From an uncultured Alphaproteobacteria bacterium (GTDB taxonomy: Bacteria; Pseudomonadota; Alphaproteobacteria; Methylaequorales; Methylaequoraceae): a DNA stretch of 45,123 nucleotides. Location of the stretch: positions 1 through 45,123 of the forward strand of contig CACFSX010000005.1 in NCBI GenBank assembly GCA_902569095.1. The letters run 5' to 3'. This document shows, one piece after another, positions 1-9,051 of the stretch. Made by a program: the position numbers and the translations under genes. The stretch's first letter is position 1; the number at the start of each line of letters is the position of its first letter. Below the pieces are notes generated by a model. The model was not told the origin of the DNA. It worked only from the letters and a program-made list of their open reading frames with translations, and ran no database searches.

Positions 1-1
1 C

Positions 2-499
2 ATTATATTAATTGCAACTTTTAATAGCTTCTACTACTGTTTAATCATTCTAACTGCAATAATTTTCTCAACCATAGGTGTAATGATAGGATTAATTATA
101 ACTAATAAACCGTTTGGGATTATTATGAGTGGAATAGGAGTAATAGCTTTAGCTGGCATTGTTGTAAATAATAATATTGTATTATTAGATACGTATAAAA
201 ATTTGAGAAAAAAAGGAGAAAGTGTTCGTCAGGCAATCATCAGAACAGGAGCGCAAAGACTGCGACCAGTTTTATTGACAACTCTCACAACTTTTTTTGG
301 ATTAGTCCCAATGGCTATTGGACTAAATATAAATTTTCTAGATACCGAATTAAATTTTGGTAGCCCAAGTTCTCAATGGTGGATTCAACTATCAAATGCA
401 ATGGTATTTGGAGTTATGTTTTCATTTATATTAACTTTAGTTATTACACCATGCTTGATTTATGTGGGAGAGAAATCGAAAATATTCAGTTCTTTTTGA
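2..499 (+). CDS. RND-family efflux transporter, C-terminal end (partial)
   Basis: This is the last ~165 codons of an inner-membrane resistance-nodulation-division pump (AcrB/HAE1-like), which would export substrates using the proton gradient with a periplasmic adaptor. The frame is open from base 2 through the window edge, so the gene starts upstream and the ATG at 83 is internal. The stretch GIGVIALAGIVVNNNIVLLD is the very conserved RND transmembrane segment, followed by the RLRPVLLTTLTT loop and a final hydrophobic helix ending in ITPCLIYVGEK. The substrate cannot be told from this fragment. Its 3' end overlaps the convergent pssA gene by 14 bases. Confidence 0.9.
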   Translation: MILIATFNSFYYCLIILTAIIFSTIGVMIGLIITNKPFGIIMSGIGVIALAGIVVNNNIVLLDTYKNLRKKGESVRQAIIRTGAQRLRPVLLTTLTTFFGLVPMAIGLNINFLDTELNFGSPSSQWWIQLSNAMVFGVMFSFILTLVITPCLIYVGEKSKIFSSF

Positions 500-1202
500 A
501 ATCAATTATTGCAAATGGAATACTTAAAAAATAAACGATAATTAGGATAATCATTGCTAACCAAAAATCAGTAAGTAAAAGAGACAAAAAACTGGCTAAT
601 AAAATAATAAGCAAAGAAATAACTTTTTTCTCAAACTTTATCCCTTTAAGAGAGTAAGTAGGAATGTTAGTTATCATCAATATTGCTGGAATGAATAAAT
701 AAAACTTTAAAATAAATTCATATGCCTCGGGGGAAGTTTCAAACCTAAAAAAAAACATCAAAGGAAGCAGTGTTAGTCCGGCAGCAGCTGGGGTAGAAAT
801 TCCAGAGAAGAATTTAATTTTTTTAAAATCATTTTTACTGTCAAAATTCGTAAGGTTAAATTTTGCAAGTCTTGACGAGGAGCAAATTGCATAAAAAATG
901 ACAACCGCCCAACTACTTTCCATAAACAAAGACTTAGACCATAGATAAACAACAATAGCTGGAGCAATTCCAAAACTTATAAAATCTGATAATGAATCTA
1001 ATTCAACTCCAAAATCTGAATTAGTTTTAAGCAATCGAGCTAATTTTCCGTCGATATTATCAAGAAAAGAAGCAAAAACTATTAATGAAACTGAGATTTG
1101 CCATTTTTCATCAATTGCAAATTTGATTGCTGTTAAGCCAAGAGTTAAAGAAATAAATGTAAATAGATTTGGTATCAAACTTCTTAAAGTCAGTTTTTTC
1201 AT
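486..1202 (-). CDS. pssA: CDP-diacylglycerol--serine O-phosphatidyltransferase
   Basis: Integral membrane enzyme that makes phosphatidylserine from CDP-diacylglycerol and serine, the first step to phosphatidylethanolamine. The CDP-alcohol phosphotransferase signature is complete: D48, D51-G52, A55-R56, G65, D69 and D73 with the family spacing. Several hydrophobic helices follow, and the 238-aa length is usual for PssA. The next enzyme, Psd, lies only 4 bases upstream on the same strand, which makes the assignment to PssA rather than phosphatidylglycerophosphate synthase secure. The stop overlaps the opposing RND gene by 14 bases. Confidence 0.95.
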   Translation of the reverse strand: MKKLTLRSLIPNLFTFISLTLGLTAIKFAIDEKWQISVSLIVFASFLDNIDGKLARLLKTNSDFGVELDSLSDFISFGIAPAIVVYLWSKSLFMESSWAVVIFYAICSSSRLAKFNLTNFDSKNDFKKIKFFSGISTPAAAGLTLLPLMFFFRFETSPEAYEFILKFYLFIPAILMITNIPTYSLKGIKFEKKVISLLIILLASFLSLLLTDFWLAMIILIIVYFLSIPFAIIDFKKN

Positions 1203-1206
1203 GGCT

Positions 1207-1938
1207 TTACTTTTTTACATTTTTATTTTCAAATTCTGCAAGTATAGTTTCTCCTGCTACAGAAATTTGATTCTCCAATGAATTGATTTTAAAACTTTCA
1301 GGGATATATAAGTCAACTCTGCTTCCGAATCTAATTATACCAAATCTATCGCCAATATTTACAGTCTGATTTTCTTCTAAATCGCATTTGATTCTTCGAG
1401 CTACTAATCCAGCAATTTGAACAACATAGACAAACACATCTTTTTTGATTTCAATTTTGGAAATCATTCTTTCATTTTTTTCACTGGCTTTATCTAATGA
1501 AGCATTTAAAAAAGCTCCTGGTATGTATTTAAGCCATACAACTTTTCCAGAACTAGGAATTCTATTTACATGAACATTAAAAACATTCATGAAAATTGAA
1601 ATTTTTTTCATTTTTATTTCTTTATCTTCAGATAAATTCTTAGGAGGAAGTTCAGTTGAGATAGATAAAATTCTTCCATCAGCCGGAGCAACCAGGATAT
1701 TTTCTTTTATAGGAACTACTCTTTCAGGATCTCTGAAAAAATACACACACCAAATTGTTAGAAAAACTCCCATCCATCCAAAAAAGTCTGAAATAATTGA
1801 GAGAATTATTGTACAAATCATAAATAAAATAATGAATGGATATCCTGCCTTGTGAATTGGTGGAATATAGTTTTTTAATAAATCAATATCTTTTAAAAAT
1901 TCGCTAAATTTATCAAAAAAATCTTTTTGTTTCTTCAT
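1207..1938 (-). CDS. psd: phosphatidylserine decarboxylase proenzyme
   Basis: Converts phosphatidylserine to phosphatidylethanolamine using a pyruvoyl cofactor made by self-cleavage. The short (243 aa) proteobacterial/archaeal PSD-A type is seen. Two N-terminal hydrophobic stretches (about residues 33-66) anchor it to the membrane, then comes APADG with D87, NVHVNR with H123, and the self-processing site G205-S206 in FGSRVD. Cleavage there would leave a small alpha chain of ~38 residues carrying the pyruvoyl group. It forms a two-gene phospholipid operon with pssA (4-base gap), with the LysM protein directly upstream (no gap). Confidence 0.96.
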   Translation of the reverse strand: MKKQKDFFDKFSEFLKDIDLLKNYIPPIHKAGYPFIILFMICTIILSIISDFFGWMGVFLTIWCVYFFRDPERVVPIKENILVAPADGRILSISTELPPKNLSEDKEIKMKKISIFMNVFNVHVNRIPSSGKVVWLKYIPGAFLNASLDKASEKNERMISKIEIKKDVFVYVVQIAGLVARRIKCDLEENQTVNIGDRFGIIRFGSRVDLYIPESFKINSLENQISVAGETILAEFENKNVKK

Positions 1939-2901
1939 TTATTTTAAATTTCTTTTATATGGGATATTAAAAACTTGACCAGGATATATTAAGTTTGGGT
2001 TTTTAATTTTTGTTAAATTATTCTTGTAAATTTCTGTATAAAAAACTCCTCCGCCAAGAGTTTTTCTGGCAATACTCCAAAGACTATTCCCTTTTTGAAC
2101 AATAATTCTATCGTCATAAAACTCGAAATTTGTTTTCTTAAATCTTTTTTTAATTTCGGCTTGATTATACGTAAGCATCAAAACTTCTCCATTTATTTTT
2201 GTCTTTATTGAAATTTCTTCATTAGAATAATCATCTTTTTTTATTATAAATTTCCAAATACCATTTTCGTTTGACTTTGTTTTTCCTAGAACATTTGAGG
2301 ACTTAAATATTTCAATTTCCGAATTAGAAATAGTTCTTCCAGAAAGAATTATAAGTCCATCCGAGGAATAACTTAACATGTCTAGTGAAATAGCATCATT
2401 AATTTTTTCAAGATTTAACATATCGATATTTTCAACATCACTGTTAAAAACTCTGGCAACTTTGGGAACACTATTAGATTCTTTATCAACTAAAACAATG
2501 ACTGTCTGATCTGAAATTGAAGAAGTGTTGGTATTATTTTTATATTGTAGCTTAAATTTTTTTATGCCACTCTTAATGGGAAGTTCACTTACCCATACCC
2601 ACTCTCCATTTTCATCAGAAAAAACTTCGGCAATAATTTCTTCACCATCTAATAATTCAATGGCTTCATTTGGTTCTGACTTCCCAGCCATTACAACATC
2701 ACCAGTATTAGAAATCCTCACAATATCAAAAGTTAGGAAAGAAGTATTATAGCTTTGAAGTTTCTGATCAAAAATTAGATCTTTCCTACCATCTGTATAA
2801 ATTTCTTCTTTATAAATGTTTTCTTGAAAGACAGGAAATAAAAAATAGAATAAGACTAAACCTGCTGATAAAATCGATAATGTTGTAAATTCTTTTTTCA
2901 T
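1939..2901 (-). CDS. LysM-domain envelope protein with Ig-like repeats
   Basis: A 320-aa protein with one N-terminal membrane segment (about residues 8-24) that could be an anchor or uncleaved signal. Two Ig-like beta domains follow, about 60-135 and 175-245, each with a G/S-x-A or G-R-T core and an ENG-x-W turn (ENGEWVW and ENGIWKF). A C-terminal LysM domain (about 268-316; QKGNSLWSIARK through NPNLIYPGQVFNIP) would bind peptidoglycan. Similar Big/LysM proteins are common in alphaproteobacteria, but I know of no fixed function. It abuts psd with no spacer and is probably cotranscribed with psd and pssA. Confidence 0.8.
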   Translation of the reverse strand: MKKEFTTLSILSAGLVLFYFLFPVFQENIYKEEIYTDGRKDLIFDQKLQSYNTSFLTFDIVRISNTGDVVMAGKSEPNEAIELLDGEEIIAEVFSDENGEWVWVSELPIKSGIKKFKLQYKNNTNTSSISDQTVIVLVDKESNSVPKVARVFNSDVENIDMLNLEKINDAISLDMLSYSSDGLIILSGRTISNSEIEIFKSSNVLGKTKSNENGIWKFIIKKDDYSNEEISIKTKINGEVLMLTYNQAEIKKRFKKTNFEFYDDRIIVQKGNSLWSIARKTLGGGVFYTEIYKNNLTKIKNPNLIYPGQVFNIPYKRNLK

Positions 2902-3038
2902 AAACGTTTTTAATTTAATAATATAACTTAATTCTTAGTTTCCAACGTTATTTATTTTTTTTATAAGTTATTAGATTAAAAAAAGTAAATGAATTGAGGG
3001 ATAAAAAAATTATTTAATAGAATTTAATTAAACCACTT

Positions 3039-4238
3039 ATGTCAAAAATTGTTGTAAAAAATAAAATTGTAAATCTTAACGGCGATGAAATGGCAAGAGT
3101 GTTGTGGGAGAAGATTCAAAATGAATTAATCCTGCCATATGTTGAATTGAAACTAATAAATTTTGACCTTAGCATAACTAATCGTGATAAAACTAATGAT
3201 AAGATTACCTCTGATGCGGCCTTTGAGATAAAAAAAACTAATGTTGGCTTAAAATGTGCCACAATCACTCCTGATGATAAAAGAGTAAGAGAATATAATT
3301 TAAAAAAAAAATATCCATCACCTAATGGAACTATAAGAAATATTTTGAAAGGCACAATTTTTCGAGAACCAATAATGATTAATAAAATTCCAAAAATAGT
3401 AGATCATTGGAGTCAACCAGTAATCATTGCTAGACATGCTTTCGGTGATATTTATAGATCCAAAGAAATAGTTGTAAATAAAAAAGGTAAACTTACAATT
3501 TGTTTCGAAGACGAAAAAGGAAATAAAGAAGAAAAATTAATACATAATTTTGAAACTGGAGGTGTTGGCCTTGCGTATTTTAATGTGTTTGAGTCTATAA
3601 ATGATTTTGCAAATTCTTGTTTTAATTTTGCTTTAAAGAGAAAAGTTTCTCTTTTCCTATCAACAAAAAATACTATTTTGCAAAAGTACGACGAAAGCTT
3701 CAAACAAATATTTGATGATGTATTTCTGAAGTTTCAAAAAGAATTTGAGAAAAATAACCTCACTTATCAACACAGATTAATTGATGATATGGTAGCTTGT
3801 CTTATGAAATGGAGTGGTGGGTTTATTTGGGCATGTAAAAATTATGATGGTGATGTTATGTCTGATCTAGTTGCTCAGGGTTATGGCTCATTGGGATTAA
3901 TGACCTCTGTATTACAGAGTCCAGACGGAAAAATATTAAAGTCAGAAGCAGCACACGGAACAATTACTAGCCACTTCAGACAACACCAACAGGGTATTCA
4001 AACTTCGACAAATCCAATAGCATCTATTTTTGCCTGGACAAGAGCTTTAAAACAAAGAGCAATCATTGATAATAATTCTGATTTATTAAAATTCTCTGAA
4101 AATTTAGAAAATATTTGTATAGACACAATTGATAACGGTTTTATGACAAAAGATTTAGCACTGATGTGTGGACCGGAGCAAAAATGGATTACTACAAATG
4201 AATTTTTCGACATTATTAAGAACAAAATCGAAAATTAA
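3039..4238 (+). CDS. icd: NADP-dependent isocitrate dehydrogenase
   Basis: TCA-cycle enzyme converting isocitrate to 2-oxoglutarate, cytosolic dimer. The sequence matches the eukaryote-like IDH type (about 400-410 aa; here 399) rather than the E. coli type. It has NGDEMARVLWEKI near the N terminus, the substrate-binding SPNGTIRNILKGTIFREPI block, DIYRSKEIV, YDGDVMSDLVAQGYGSLGLM, and the nucleotide-binding EAAHGTITSHFRQHQQG region. The 137-base upstream gap, the largest until 27 kb, should hold its promoter. A TTGAGG near 2995 may be a -35 box but no convincing -10 pairs with it. The last 4 bases overlap convergent alaS. Confidence 0.96.
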   Translation: MSKIVVKNKIVNLNGDEMARVLWEKIQNELILPYVELKLINFDLSITNRDKTNDKITSDAAFEIKKTNVGLKCATITPDDKRVREYNLKKKYPSPNGTIRNILKGTIFREPIMINKIPKIVDHWSQPVIIARHAFGDIYRSKEIVVNKKGKLTICFEDEKGNKEEKLIHNFETGGVGLAYFNVFESINDFANSCFNFALKRKVSLFLSTKNTILQKYDESFKQIFDDVFLKFQKEFEKNNLTYQHRLIDDMVACLMKWSGGFIWACKNYDGDVMSDLVAQGYGSLGLMTSVLQSPDGKILKSEAAHGTITSHFRQHQQGIQTSTNPIASIFAWTRALKQRAIIDNNSDLLKFSENLENICIDTIDNGFMTKDLALMCGPEQKWITTNEFFDIIKNKIEN

Positions 4239-6862
4239 ACTACTAGTTTTTCTAAGTTATTTTTAAGTTTTTTAAATTTTTCATTTAGTGGAGCTCCACC
4301 TTGTGAAAGATCCTTTCTTCCACCCCCACCCTTGCCACCTAAATAAGCAATTATTTTTTTTATTATAATAGTAGAATCAAATTTACCTAAGAGATTTTTA
4401 GTAATAGATACCACAACTGAAACTTTGTTATCCTCTTGTGAGGTTAATATTATTATTCCTGATTTAAATTGTTTTTTTATTGAATCGGAATTATTTCTTA
4501 ACTCTTTTGAGTGACAATCTATGTTATCAAAATAAATCTTGCATCCTTTTGTAGTAATAATCTTTAGATTTGAGTATTCAATTTCATTAGAAATTTTTGT
4601 TTTATTTGTAGAACTATTTTTTAAATTTTTAATTTTTTCAACGACATTCTCATCCGAGGCTTTCAAAATATTTTTTATCTCACCTAAAGAATTTATTTTA
4701 TCGTCAACATAATCATGTGCATCTTGACCCGTTAGAGCCTCTATCCTTCTGACACCAGAAGAAATAGATATATCACTTAAAATTTTGAACAAACCAATTT
4801 GCCCAGTTTGCTTAACATGAGTGCCTCCACATAACTCAATTGATGTCAATATCTGCTCTTTTTTAAATTTACTTTCCATGCTTACAACTCTTACTTTATC
4901 AGGGTATTTTTCTCCAAACAAAGCAATAGCTCCAGACTTGAGAGCTTTATCCAAACTCATTTGATTTATTTCAACTCCAATATTTGATCTAATTGATTTA
5001 TTAACTAAATTCTCAATCTTCTTTTGTTTTTCTAATGACAATTGTTCATTTGATGAATAGTCAAATCTAAGTTTTTTAAAACTAACTAATGAACCTTTTT
5101 GACTCACATGTTTTCCAACGATTTGCCTCAAAGATTCGTGAAGTAAATGAGTTGCAGAATGATTATTACTGGTTTTATCTCGTTTATCTTTATCAATTTC
5201 TAAAAAATATGATTCATTTTTTATTAATTTAACCAAGCATCGATTTACAAAGTGTAAATAAATTCCATTTTTAATTTTCTTAGTATCAGAAATTTCAGCT
5301 ACAACTTGTTTTTTAGAATTTAATATATGTCCTGAATCCCCAAGTTGACCTCCAGCTTCCGCATAAAAAGGGGATTTGTCAAATATTAATATTACTTCCT
5401 CATTTTTTTTTGTTGAATCAACCAATACATCATTTTCGATAATATATAATAATTTTGAATTACATGAGGTCGTCTCATATCCACAAAATTTTGTACTAGA
5501 AAAATTTTTAAAAATTTCTTGATAATTTTTTTCATTATCTTTTTTTCCAATTCCAACCCATGAATTTTTTTGTAGTTTTTTTTGCGCTTCCACAATGGAT
5601 TTATATTTCTTAGTATCTAAACTTAATTTCCTATCATTTAAAATCGACTCAGTCATATCGACTGGAAATCCATAAGTATCATAAAGTTTAAAAGCTATTT
5701 CAGGTTTAAATTCTTTAGTTTTAATTTTTTTAATTTCTTTGTTCAATAGTTCAAGTCCTATTGATAAAGTTTCAGAAAATTTTTCCTCTTCATTCTTTAA
5801 ATTATCTTTAATAAAGAATTCTGCTTTGGTTAATTCAGGATAGGTTTTTATGTATTTTTTTATTACATCGTCCACAAGTCTGTTAAGAATTATTACATCT
5901 GGATTCAGTTTATTAACATTTAGAAGAGCTCGTCTTATTATTCTTCTCAATACATAACCTCTTCCCTCGTTAGAAGGTAAAATACCCTCAGACATCATAA
6001 AAATGATAGACTTCAAATGGTCAGAAATTATCCTGAAAGGTATCAATAAATTTTTATTTAAATTTGTTTTAGTTTCCTCTTCTATTCTTTTGAAAACATA
6101 TTCAAATAAGTCAGTATCGTAATTATTAACTTTTCCATTTAGAACCGCTAATATCCTTTCTAACCCCATACCTGTATCAACAAATTTACCTGGTAGTGTT
6201 TCTAAACTATCCCCTTTTTTTTCATATTCCATGAAAACAAGGTTCCATATCTCAACGAATCTATCTCCATCCTGATTTTTGGTACCAGGCAAACCTCCTT
6301 TTATGCTTTCACCATTGTCAAAGAATATTTCGCTGCAAGGACCACAAGGTCCAGAGTCACCCATAGACCAAAAATTATCATTGGATGAAATTCTTATTAT
6401 TTTTTCGTCATTAAACCCTGAAATTTTTTTCCAAATTTTAAAAGACGGTTCGTCTTCTTTATATACAGTAATAATTAATCTTTTTTCATCTATTGCATAT
6501 TCTTTTGTTAGTAAATCCCATGCAAGTTTTATTGCTTCTTCCTTGAAGTAGCCACCGAATGAAAAATTACCCAGCATTTCAAAAAAAGTATGATGTCTGG
6601 GGGTTAAACCAACATTGTCAAGGTCATTATGTTTACCCCCTGCTCTCAAGCATTTTTGTATAGAAACAACATTCTTATTTTTTGGATTTTCTTCACCAGT
6701 AAACCATTTTTTAAATTGAACCATCCCAGAGTTTACAAATAGTAAGGTTGAATCATCATTGGGAATCAGAGATGATGATTCAATCTCTAAGTGTGAATTT
6801 TTTTTAAAAAAATTTAAGAATGTTTCTCTTATTTTGTTTGAATAATCATTTGAATTTTGCAT
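4235..6862 (-). CDS. alaS: alanyl-tRNA synthetase
   Basis: Class II synthetase charging tRNA-Ala, with editing. The 875-aa length is normal. The N-terminal catalytic core starts with IRETFLNFFKKNSH and includes GLTPRHHTFFEMLGNFSFGGYFK and GPCGPCSE. The editing domain has the metal-binding HSATH and the CGGTH motifs intact, so the zinc site is kept here. The C-Ala domain carries the glycine-rich GGKGGGGRKDLSQGG segment. It runs leftward, separated from recA upstream by 34 bases, an arrangement common in alphaproteobacteria (recA-alaS-icd neighbourhood). Confidence 0.97.
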   Translation of the reverse strand: MQNSNDYSNKIRETFLNFFKKNSHLEIESSSLIPNDDSTLLFVNSGMVQFKKWFTGEENPKNKNVVSIQKCLRAGGKHNDLDNVGLTPRHHTFFEMLGNFSFGGYFKEEAIKLAWDLLTKEYAIDEKRLIITVYKEDEPSFKIWKKISGFNDEKIIRISSNDNFWSMGDSGPCGPCSEIFFDNGESIKGGLPGTKNQDGDRFVEIWNLVFMEYEKKGDSLETLPGKFVDTGMGLERILAVLNGKVNNYDTDLFEYVFKRIEEETKTNLNKNLLIPFRIISDHLKSIIFMMSEGILPSNEGRGYVLRRIIRRALLNVNKLNPDVIILNRLVDDVIKKYIKTYPELTKAEFFIKDNLKNEEEKFSETLSIGLELLNKEIKKIKTKEFKPEIAFKLYDTYGFPVDMTESILNDRKLSLDTKKYKSIVEAQKKLQKNSWVGIGKKDNEKNYQEIFKNFSSTKFCGYETTSCNSKLLYIIENDVLVDSTKKNEEVILIFDKSPFYAEAGGQLGDSGHILNSKKQVVAEISDTKKIKNGIYLHFVNRCLVKLIKNESYFLEIDKDKRDKTSNNHSATHLLHESLRQIVGKHVSQKGSLVSFKKLRFDYSSNEQLSLEKQKKIENLVNKSIRSNIGVEINQMSLDKALKSGAIALFGEKYPDKVRVVSMESKFKKEQILTSIELCGGTHVKQTGQIGLFKILSDISISSGVRRIEALTGQDAHDYVDDKINSLGEIKNILKASDENVVEKIKNLKNSSTNKTKISNEIEYSNLKIITTKGCKIYFDNIDCHSKELRNNSDSIKKQFKSGIIILTSQEDNKVSVVVSITKNLLGKFDSTIIIKKIIAYLGGKGGGGRKDLSQGGAPLNEKFKKLKNNLEKLVV

Positions 6863-6896
6863 TTTTCTAAAATGATTATAATTAAAAAGTTAGTAA

Positions 6897-7949
6897 TTAA
6901 TCAACTTTCATTTCTTTGTCTGGCAGATCTTCTGTATTATCCTTAATATCATCTTCTGCTTTTACAACTTGTTCTTTATTTTGAGAGCGAATCGATTCCT
7001 CTATTTCAAGAGCTACTTTTGGATTCTCTTTAAGATAAATTTTTGCATTTTCTCTTCCTTGACCAATTCTTTCACCATTGTATGAGTACCACGCACCCGC
7101 CTTTTCAACCAACCCGTCTTTAGTTGCTAAATCTAAGATTTCTCCATTTTTGGAAATTCCTTCACCATACATGATATCAAATTCAACCGTTTTAAATGGA
7201 GGGGCGAGTTTATTTTTGACAACTTTTACTCTTGTCTGATTACCAACTACCTCGTCCCTGTCTTTAATAGCACCAATCCTCCTGATATCCATTCTAATTG
7301 AAGCATAAAATTTAAGAGCGTTTCCTCCTGTAGTTGTCTCTGGGTTTCCGAACATAACTCCAATTTTTTGCCTGATTTGGTTAATAAAAATGACCAATGC
7401 CTGAGACCTTGAAATTGATCCAGTTAATTTCCTTAAAGCTTGGCTCATTAGTCTTGCATGTAAGCCCATATGAGAGTCTCCCATGTCACCTTCAATTTCA
7501 GCTCTTGGAACTAGGGCAGCAACGGAATCAACAACTAGAACATCAATTGCATTTGAATTTACAAGAGTATCTGCAATTTCGAGCGCTTGCTCACCGTTAT
7601 CTGGCTGGGAAATAAGCATCTCATCAGTGTTAACACCCAATTTCTTTGCGTATACTGGATCCAATGCGTGTTCAGCATCTACAAATGCACATGTCCCACC
7701 TTTTTTTTGAGCTTCGGCAATAACATGAAGTGCTAGTGTTGTCTTACCCGAACTCTCCGGACCGTATATTTCAACTATTCTACCTTTTGGTAATCCTCCG
7801 ATGCCCAATGCTATATCGAGACTTAGTGAACCTGAGGATATTGCGTCGATTTCGACTACTTCTCTTTCTCCTAATTTCATGACGGAGCCTTTACCGAAGT
7901 TTCTCTCTATCTGACTGATTGTAGATTCTAATGTTTTTAATTTATCCAT
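6897..7949 (-). CDS. recA: recombinase A
   Basis: DNA-dependent ATPase for homologous recombination and SOS induction by LexA self-cleavage. Walker A GPESSGKT lies at about residues 63-70. [21 protein letters not shown] (Walker B and loop L1 region), [18 protein letters not shown] (loop L2 start) and an acidic, lysine-rich C-terminal tail are all present; length is 350 aa. The start ATG at 7949 gives the conserved N terminus but has no visible Shine-Dalgarno. Instead, a LexA-type direct repeat ends four bases upstream, so repressor binding would cover the translation start region. Confidence 0.98.
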   Translation of the reverse strand: MDKLKTLESTISQIERNFGKGSVMKLGEREVVEIDAISSGSLSLDIALGIGGLPKGRIVEIYGPESSGKTTLALHVIAEAQKKGGTCAFVDAEHALDPVYAKKLGVNTDEMLISQPDNGEQALEIADTLVNSNAIDVLVVDSVAALVPRAEIEGDMGDSHMGLHARLMSQALRKLTGSISRSQALVIFINQIRQKIGVMFGNPETTTGGNALKFYASIRMDIRRIGAIKDRDEVVGNQTRVKVVKNKLAPPFKTVEFDIMYGEGISKNGEILDLATKDGLVEKAGAWYSYNGERIGQGRENAKIYLKENPKVALEIEESIRSQNKEQVVKAEDDIKDNTEDLPDKEMKVD

Positions 7950-7953
7950 AAAT

Positions 7954-7968
7954 GTTCTATAAATGTTC
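7954..7968. promoter_or_regulatory. alphaproteobacterial LexA (SOS) box of recA
   Basis: The + strand reads GTTC-TATAAAT-GTTC, an exact match to the GTTC-N7-GTTC operator known for alphaproteobacterial LexA. It sits inside an 11-base tandem repeat. The downstream edge is 4 bases from the recA ATG (7949). A weak -10-like CATTAT lies just upstream (about 7976-7981), so the box would overlap the transcription start. Confidence 0.85.
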
Positions 7969-8013
7969 TTTTTGTATAATGTATCATTAAAAATGATTTT
8001 AGCAATAGATTAA

Positions 8014-8442
8014 TTAATATTCTTTCTCTTTATAAATTTTTTCTGATTTTTCATGAGATTCCTGTGCTTCTAATGACAATGTTGCTATTGGTCTAGCTAT
8101 CAGTCTTTTTAAAGAAATAGGTTGATTGGTTTCTTCACAATAACCGTAGGTTCCGTCCTCAATTTTTCTGAGGGCTTTATTTATTTTACTTATTAATTTG
8201 CGCTCTCTGTCTCTTGTTCTTAACTCTAAACTTCTTTCTGACTCAATTGAAGCTCTGTCAGCATTATCTGGTTTATTAGAGGATTCTTCTTTCAGGTTAT
8301 TTATAGTTAGAGATGAACCTTGGAGAAGGTCATCTTTCCAATCACTCAGTAGCTGTTTAAAATATTTCAACTGCTTTGCACTCATGAATTTTTCTTTTTC
8401 AGATGGTGTGTAAGAACCGTTAATTTTTTTTTTTTCAACCAT
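8014..8442 (-). CDS. dksA: RNA polymerase-binding transcription factor DksA
   Basis: Regulator that inserts a coiled coil into the RNA polymerase secondary channel and works with ppGpp on rRNA and amino-acid promoters. The 142-aa protein has the coiled coil (about residues 25-105, with DNADRAS at the tip region) and the C-terminal globular segment GYCEETNQPISLKRLIARP. Of the four zinc-finger cysteines of the E. coli protein only the first is present; the other three positions are T, S and A (ATLSLEAQE). This single-cysteine form is the usual alphaproteobacterial type and is not a defect. It is 64 bases upstream of recA and divergent from the HAD phosphatase. Confidence 0.95.
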   Translation of the reverse strand: MVEKKKINGSYTPSEKEKFMSAKQLKYFKQLLSDWKDDLLQGSSLTINNLKEESSNKPDNADRASIESERSLELRTRDRERKLISKINKALRKIEDGTYGYCEETNQPISLKRLIARPIATLSLEAQESHEKSEKIYKEKEY

Positions 8443-8488
8443 ATTTCAACATTATAATTTATTGCACTATAATTATATTCGAAAAAAA
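8443..8488. promoter_or_regulatory. AT-rich divergent promoter region, dksA / HAD phosphatase
   Basis: The 46-base gap has TATAAT on the + strand at 8453-8458 and at 8468-8473, and a minus-strand TATAAT at 8451-8456. -35 matches are poor (TTCAAC at 8445-8450, 17 bases before the second box). If used, both genes would have leaders of 10 bases or fewer. The second box overlaps the region of the alternative TTG start at 8462, favouring the ATG at 8489. Confidence 0.35.
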
Positions 8489-9001
8489 ATGAATCAAGAA
8501 AAATTTAAAAAAATTAATAAAGCATGCTTTTTAGATAGAGATGGCGTCTTAAATGAGGACATAGGTTATCTCCATAAAAGTGAGGATTTTAAATGGATTG
8601 ATGGAGCTGTTGAGGCTATAAAATTATTAAAAAAAAACAATTTTCTTGTGATTGTAATAACTAATCAATCTGGAATTAGTCGAGGTTATTTCACTTCTAA
8701 AGATGTCACAAACCTGCATGAATGGATGAATAAAATCCTAAAAAAAGAAGGTATCCAAATTAACGATTTTTTTTTTTCTGAAGATTTACCTAACAATAAC
8801 CCTGAATCGAGAAGAAAACCTTCACCTAAAATGATAAACGAAGCCGTTGAAAAATATAATTTAGATAAGACAAGATGTTTTATGGTTGGAGACAAAAAAA
8901 CTGATTTAATTGCAGCAAAGAATGCCTCAATCAAGGGGTTTTTGTTTAAAGGGGGCAATTTGTCAGTAAAAATTAGTAAAATTTTGAAAGATCATCTATA
9001 G
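8489..9001 (+). CDS. HAD-superfamily histidinol-phosphatase / GmhB-like phosphatase
   Basis: A 170-aa HAD subfamily IIIA phosphatase of the type that removes phosphate from D,D-heptose 1,7-bisphosphate (GmhB) or histidinol phosphate (HisB N-domain). Catalytic D16 and D18 (LDRDGVLNED), the ITNQSGISRG motif, RRKPSPKM and the metal-binding GDKKTD are in order. The zinc loop of GmhB (CxH and CxC before RKP) is missing: that stretch reads FSEDLPNNNPESRRKP. The substrate is therefore not certain. I chose the ATG at 8489; the in-frame TTG at 8462 would add nine unsupported residues and overlaps a -10-like box. Confidence 0.8.
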   Translation: MNQEKFKKINKACFLDRDGVLNEDIGYLHKSEDFKWIDGAVEAIKLLKKNNFLVIVITNQSGISRGYFTSKDVTNLHEWMNKILKKEGIQINDFFFSEDLPNNNPESRRKPSPKMINEAVEKYNLDKTRCFMVGDKKTDLIAAKNASIKGFLFKGGNLSVKISKILKDHL

Positions 9002-9051
9002 TATTTCTAGAAAATCGATATATATATAATATATAATTGAGATACTTAATA

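Noticed and set aside
1589-1855. 88-codon + strand ORF inside psd
   Set aside because: Lies opposite a fully conserved psd and has no family signature; shadow reading frame. The same holds for the other long antisense ORFs, for example inside alaS, recA and fdhA.
8089-8170. Missing zinc cysteines in DksA as a novelty
   Set aside because: Single-cysteine DksA is the common alphaproteobacterial form.
8462-8488. TTG start adding nine residues to the HAD phosphatase
   Set aside because: Overlaps a TATAAT box and the extra residues do not belong to the family; ATG 8489 preferred.
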